Shown: positions 5,403-6,607 of the stretch, piece by piece
How positions within the stretch are numbered: position 1 is the stretch's first letter
Layout: each line of letters starts with the position of its first letter
Assembly (NCBI GenBank): GCA_964395545.1
Contig: CAYNAW010000062.1
Span: 1 to 6,607 of the forward strand
From: CAYGVX01 sp964395545
GTDB lineage: Archaea; Thermoproteota; Bathyarchaeia; Bathyarchaeales; SOJC01
Direction: 5' to 3'
DNA length: 6,607 bases
Notes under the pieces: generated by a model
Told to the model about the DNA's origin: nothing
What the model saw: the letters and a program-made list of their open reading frames with translations, nothing else
Databases searched by the model: none
Made by a program: the position numbers and the translations under genes

Positions 5403-5451
5403 CGACTTTGTTTAATAGGTTGTGTCCTAGTCCTGCTAGAAGGGAGACGTT

Positions 5452-5778
5452 GTGAAGCCTTCCGAGGAACTAGCTGCAAAAGCTGTCAAGCTAGCCGACT
5501 CTATAGAATACCAACTAGGCTCAGTGGTCAGCAAGACGATAATCGACAAGAAAGCAGGGACCGTAACCCTGTTCGCATTCGACGAAGACCAAGGTCTAAG
5601 CGAACACACGGCACCGTTCGACGCCCTAGTCTACATACTTGAAGGCGAAGCAACAATAACAATCGCGGGTAAACCGGTACACACGAGAGGAGGCGAAATG
5701 ATTCTCATGCCCGCCAACAAGCCGCACTCTCTGAAAGCAATCCGAAGGTTCAAGATGCTCCTGATAATGGTAAAGTGA
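5452..5778 (+). CDS. Small single-domain cupin protein
   Basis: This 108-residue protein is one cupin β-barrel with about 40 preceding residues. It has the recognisable run GLSEHTAPFDALVYILEGE (48-66), ITIAGKPV (69-76) and GGEMILMPANKPHSLKA (80-96). Cupin motif 1 normally supplies two His and one Glu as metal ligands. Here only His52 is kept: the second His is Ala54 and the Glu is Ala58. Motif 2 keeps His92, with Asn89 in place of the usual Gly. Bacterial and archaeal small cupins with this HTAPFDALV signature form a recurrent subfamily that I recall, so the change is probably ancestral and not damage. Metal binding is therefore doubtful; the protein may bind a small ligand or sense it. The start is GTG with GGGAG (5442-5446) 5 bases upstream. 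It is divergent from topA and convergent with the next gene. Substrate unknown. Confidence 0.88.
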   Translation: MKPSEELAAKAVKLADSIEYQLGSVVSKTIIDKKAGTVTLFAFDEDQGLSEHTAPFDALVYILEGEATITIAGKPVHTRGGEMILMPANKPHSLKAIRRFKMLLIMVK

Positions 5779-5853
5779 CAAAGTAGATTTCAGAGAGAAG
5801 ACCGCTGTGCACCCATCGGTCAAGCCGCTGCACAAAGCTCAGAAACACTCGTA

Positions 5854-6597
5854 TTAACTCAACAGGCCTAATATTGAACGAGGAGAAAAAACCACAAAAC
5901 CCGCCCCTCGCAACCATCTCCCCAATTGTGGCACAAGCCCGGCTCCGTCAGTCCCGAGCTTACAAACAACAGCATGCTCCAGAAACCCCAAAGACTCCAC
6001 ACCTACTACGTCCCGCCCGATCCCGGCTCTCCTAACAGCCCTAACCACTGCTTCACCCGACGCTCCCAGAACAACCAAACGGTCTACACGTCCACCGACC
6101 CACCGACCGAAGACAGTCAACTGTCCCTCAGTCAACTCCGCCACCAGCCCATTCACACGATCGCCTACGATTCGCACCTCCAGAGGAAAACCATCAACAA
6201 GCCCAAACAACCCGACAATACGTTCGAGCGCAACTTTCCTACCATCAACCAGCTGTCCTTGCAGCGTCGACAACGGCAACGCTGCACAAACAGGTTTGGG
6301 CAAAAAAACCCCCACATCGACAAAAACCTCCAGCTTGCTTCTCCCAGGATGAACCACTCTTCCCCGGAAAGCGGAAAAACGTTCAACACGTTTCACCGAA
6401 ACAGGCGCCAACCCCACCTCCTTCTCCAAGAGATTCACCACCACCCTCTCATCCTCCCCCGAAATCTCAACCTTAACCCAGCCGCCAGGAGCCATCGTTA
6501 CCCTCTTTAACTCAACTTTCAGGCCTCTGCAAAGCCCTTCCAAAAACCCCCAAAACGCCTTCAGCGAAACCTCGTTGTAGACCTTCTGGAGCAACAC
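5854..6597 (-). CDS. DUF2110-family archaeal protein (possible 5' truncation at window edge)
   Basis: The sequence matches my memory of DUF2110, an archaea-restricted family of unknown function. Supporting stretches are LLQKVYNEVSLKAFWGFLEGL (2-22, quoted in part by position), VKVEISGEDE (41-50), the central block at 78-108, and the C-terminal VESLGFLEHAVVCKLGTDGAG (200-220). The central RGRVV...SKLEVFVDVGVF part (78-98) looks like an S1-type β-barrel start, so RNA binding is a reasonable inference but is not shown. By my count the protein has about 44 Val and only 5 Ile in 247 residues, and the coding strand is rich in G and T, unlike topA. The GTG at 6597 has GGAGG (6604-6600) only 2 bases upstream, which is too close. 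TTG 6594, or a start beyond the right edge, is as likely, since the frame is open to base 6607. The gene converges with the cupin across 75 bases. Confidence 0.8.
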   Translation of the reverse strand: MLLQKVYNEVSLKAFWGFLEGLCRGLKVELKRVTMAPGGWVKVEISGEDERVVVNLLEKEVGLAPVSVKRVERFSAFRGRVVHPGRSKLEVFVDVGVFLPKPVCAALPLSTLQGQLVDGRKVALERIVGLFGLVDGFPLEVRIVGDRVNGLVAELTEGQLTVFGRWVGGRVDRLVVLGASGEAVVRAVRRAGIGRDVVGVESLGFLEHAVVCKLGTDGAGLVPQLGRWLRGAGFVVFSPRSILGLLS

Positions 6598-6607
6598 AAC
6601 CTCCTGC

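Noticed and set aside
5172..5642. 156-codon plus-strand frame spanning the topA start, the gap and the cupin
   Set aside because: It crosses a divergent promoter region and overlaps two well-supported genes in other frames.
5806..5834. Hairpin TGTGCA/TGCACA between the convergent cupin and DUF2110 genes
   Set aside because: The 6-bp stem has a 17-base loop and no adjacent T-run, so I do not call it a terminator.
5926..6510. 194-codon plus-strand frame opposite the DUF2110 gene
   Set aside because: Its Pro/His/Gln/Asn-rich product is the expected shadow of a G/T-rich gene on the other strand, while the minus-strand frame matches a known family.
1..6607. CRISPR array, insertion sequence, toxin-antitoxin or defence system
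   Set aside because: No spaced identical repeats, transposase motifs, terminal inverted repeats or defence-type protein motifs are visible; most of the genes are housekeeping.

Overview
The window reads as an archaeal chromosome segment of mid-range GC. The evidence is a type IA topoisomerase of archaeal style, a gene matching the archaea-only DUF2110 family, TATA-type promoters about 30 bases upstream of two tRNA genes, GGAGG ribosome sites and frequent GTG/TTG starts. My best guess is a member of the TACK group such as Bathyarchaeia. That guess rests on the flavour of the proteins and not on a marker gene.

Layout from left to right. Bases 1-247 are an AT-rich leader with no gene I can support, followed by a GNAT-family N-acetyltransferase (+). 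Next comes a back-to-back tRNA pair, tRNA-Leu(UAG) on - and tRNA-Thr(GGU) on +, each with its own TATA element in the roughly 100-base gap. A 49-residue Lys/Gly-rich peptide gene with a near-perfect ribosome site follows on -. A second divergent gap (1373-1659) leads into a two-gene + unit: a membrane-anchored coiled-coil protein and, 2 bases after its stop, ribose-5-phosphate isomerase A (rpiA). This unit runs head-on, with 4 bases between stop codons, into a two-gene - unit. There topA (two C-terminal zinc ribbons) overlaps by 34 bases a 70-residue protein with a CX2C-X9-CX2H motif. A 97-base divergent gap separates topA from a small cupin (+). The cupin converges on a DUF2110-family gene (-) whose reading frame is open to the right edge.

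Functionally this is mostly housekeeping: translation (two tRNAs), pentose phosphate metabolism (rpiA), DNA topology (topA) and an archaeal protein of unknown role that may bind RNA (DUF2110). I find no CRISPR array, insertion sequence, prophage or obvious defence system. The least understood parts are the glycine-zipper-like peptide, the membrane coiled-coil partner of rpiA, the out-of-frame zinc-motif gene at the end of topA, and a 13-bp copy of the tRNA-Leu 3' end lying beyond the acetyltransferase gene.
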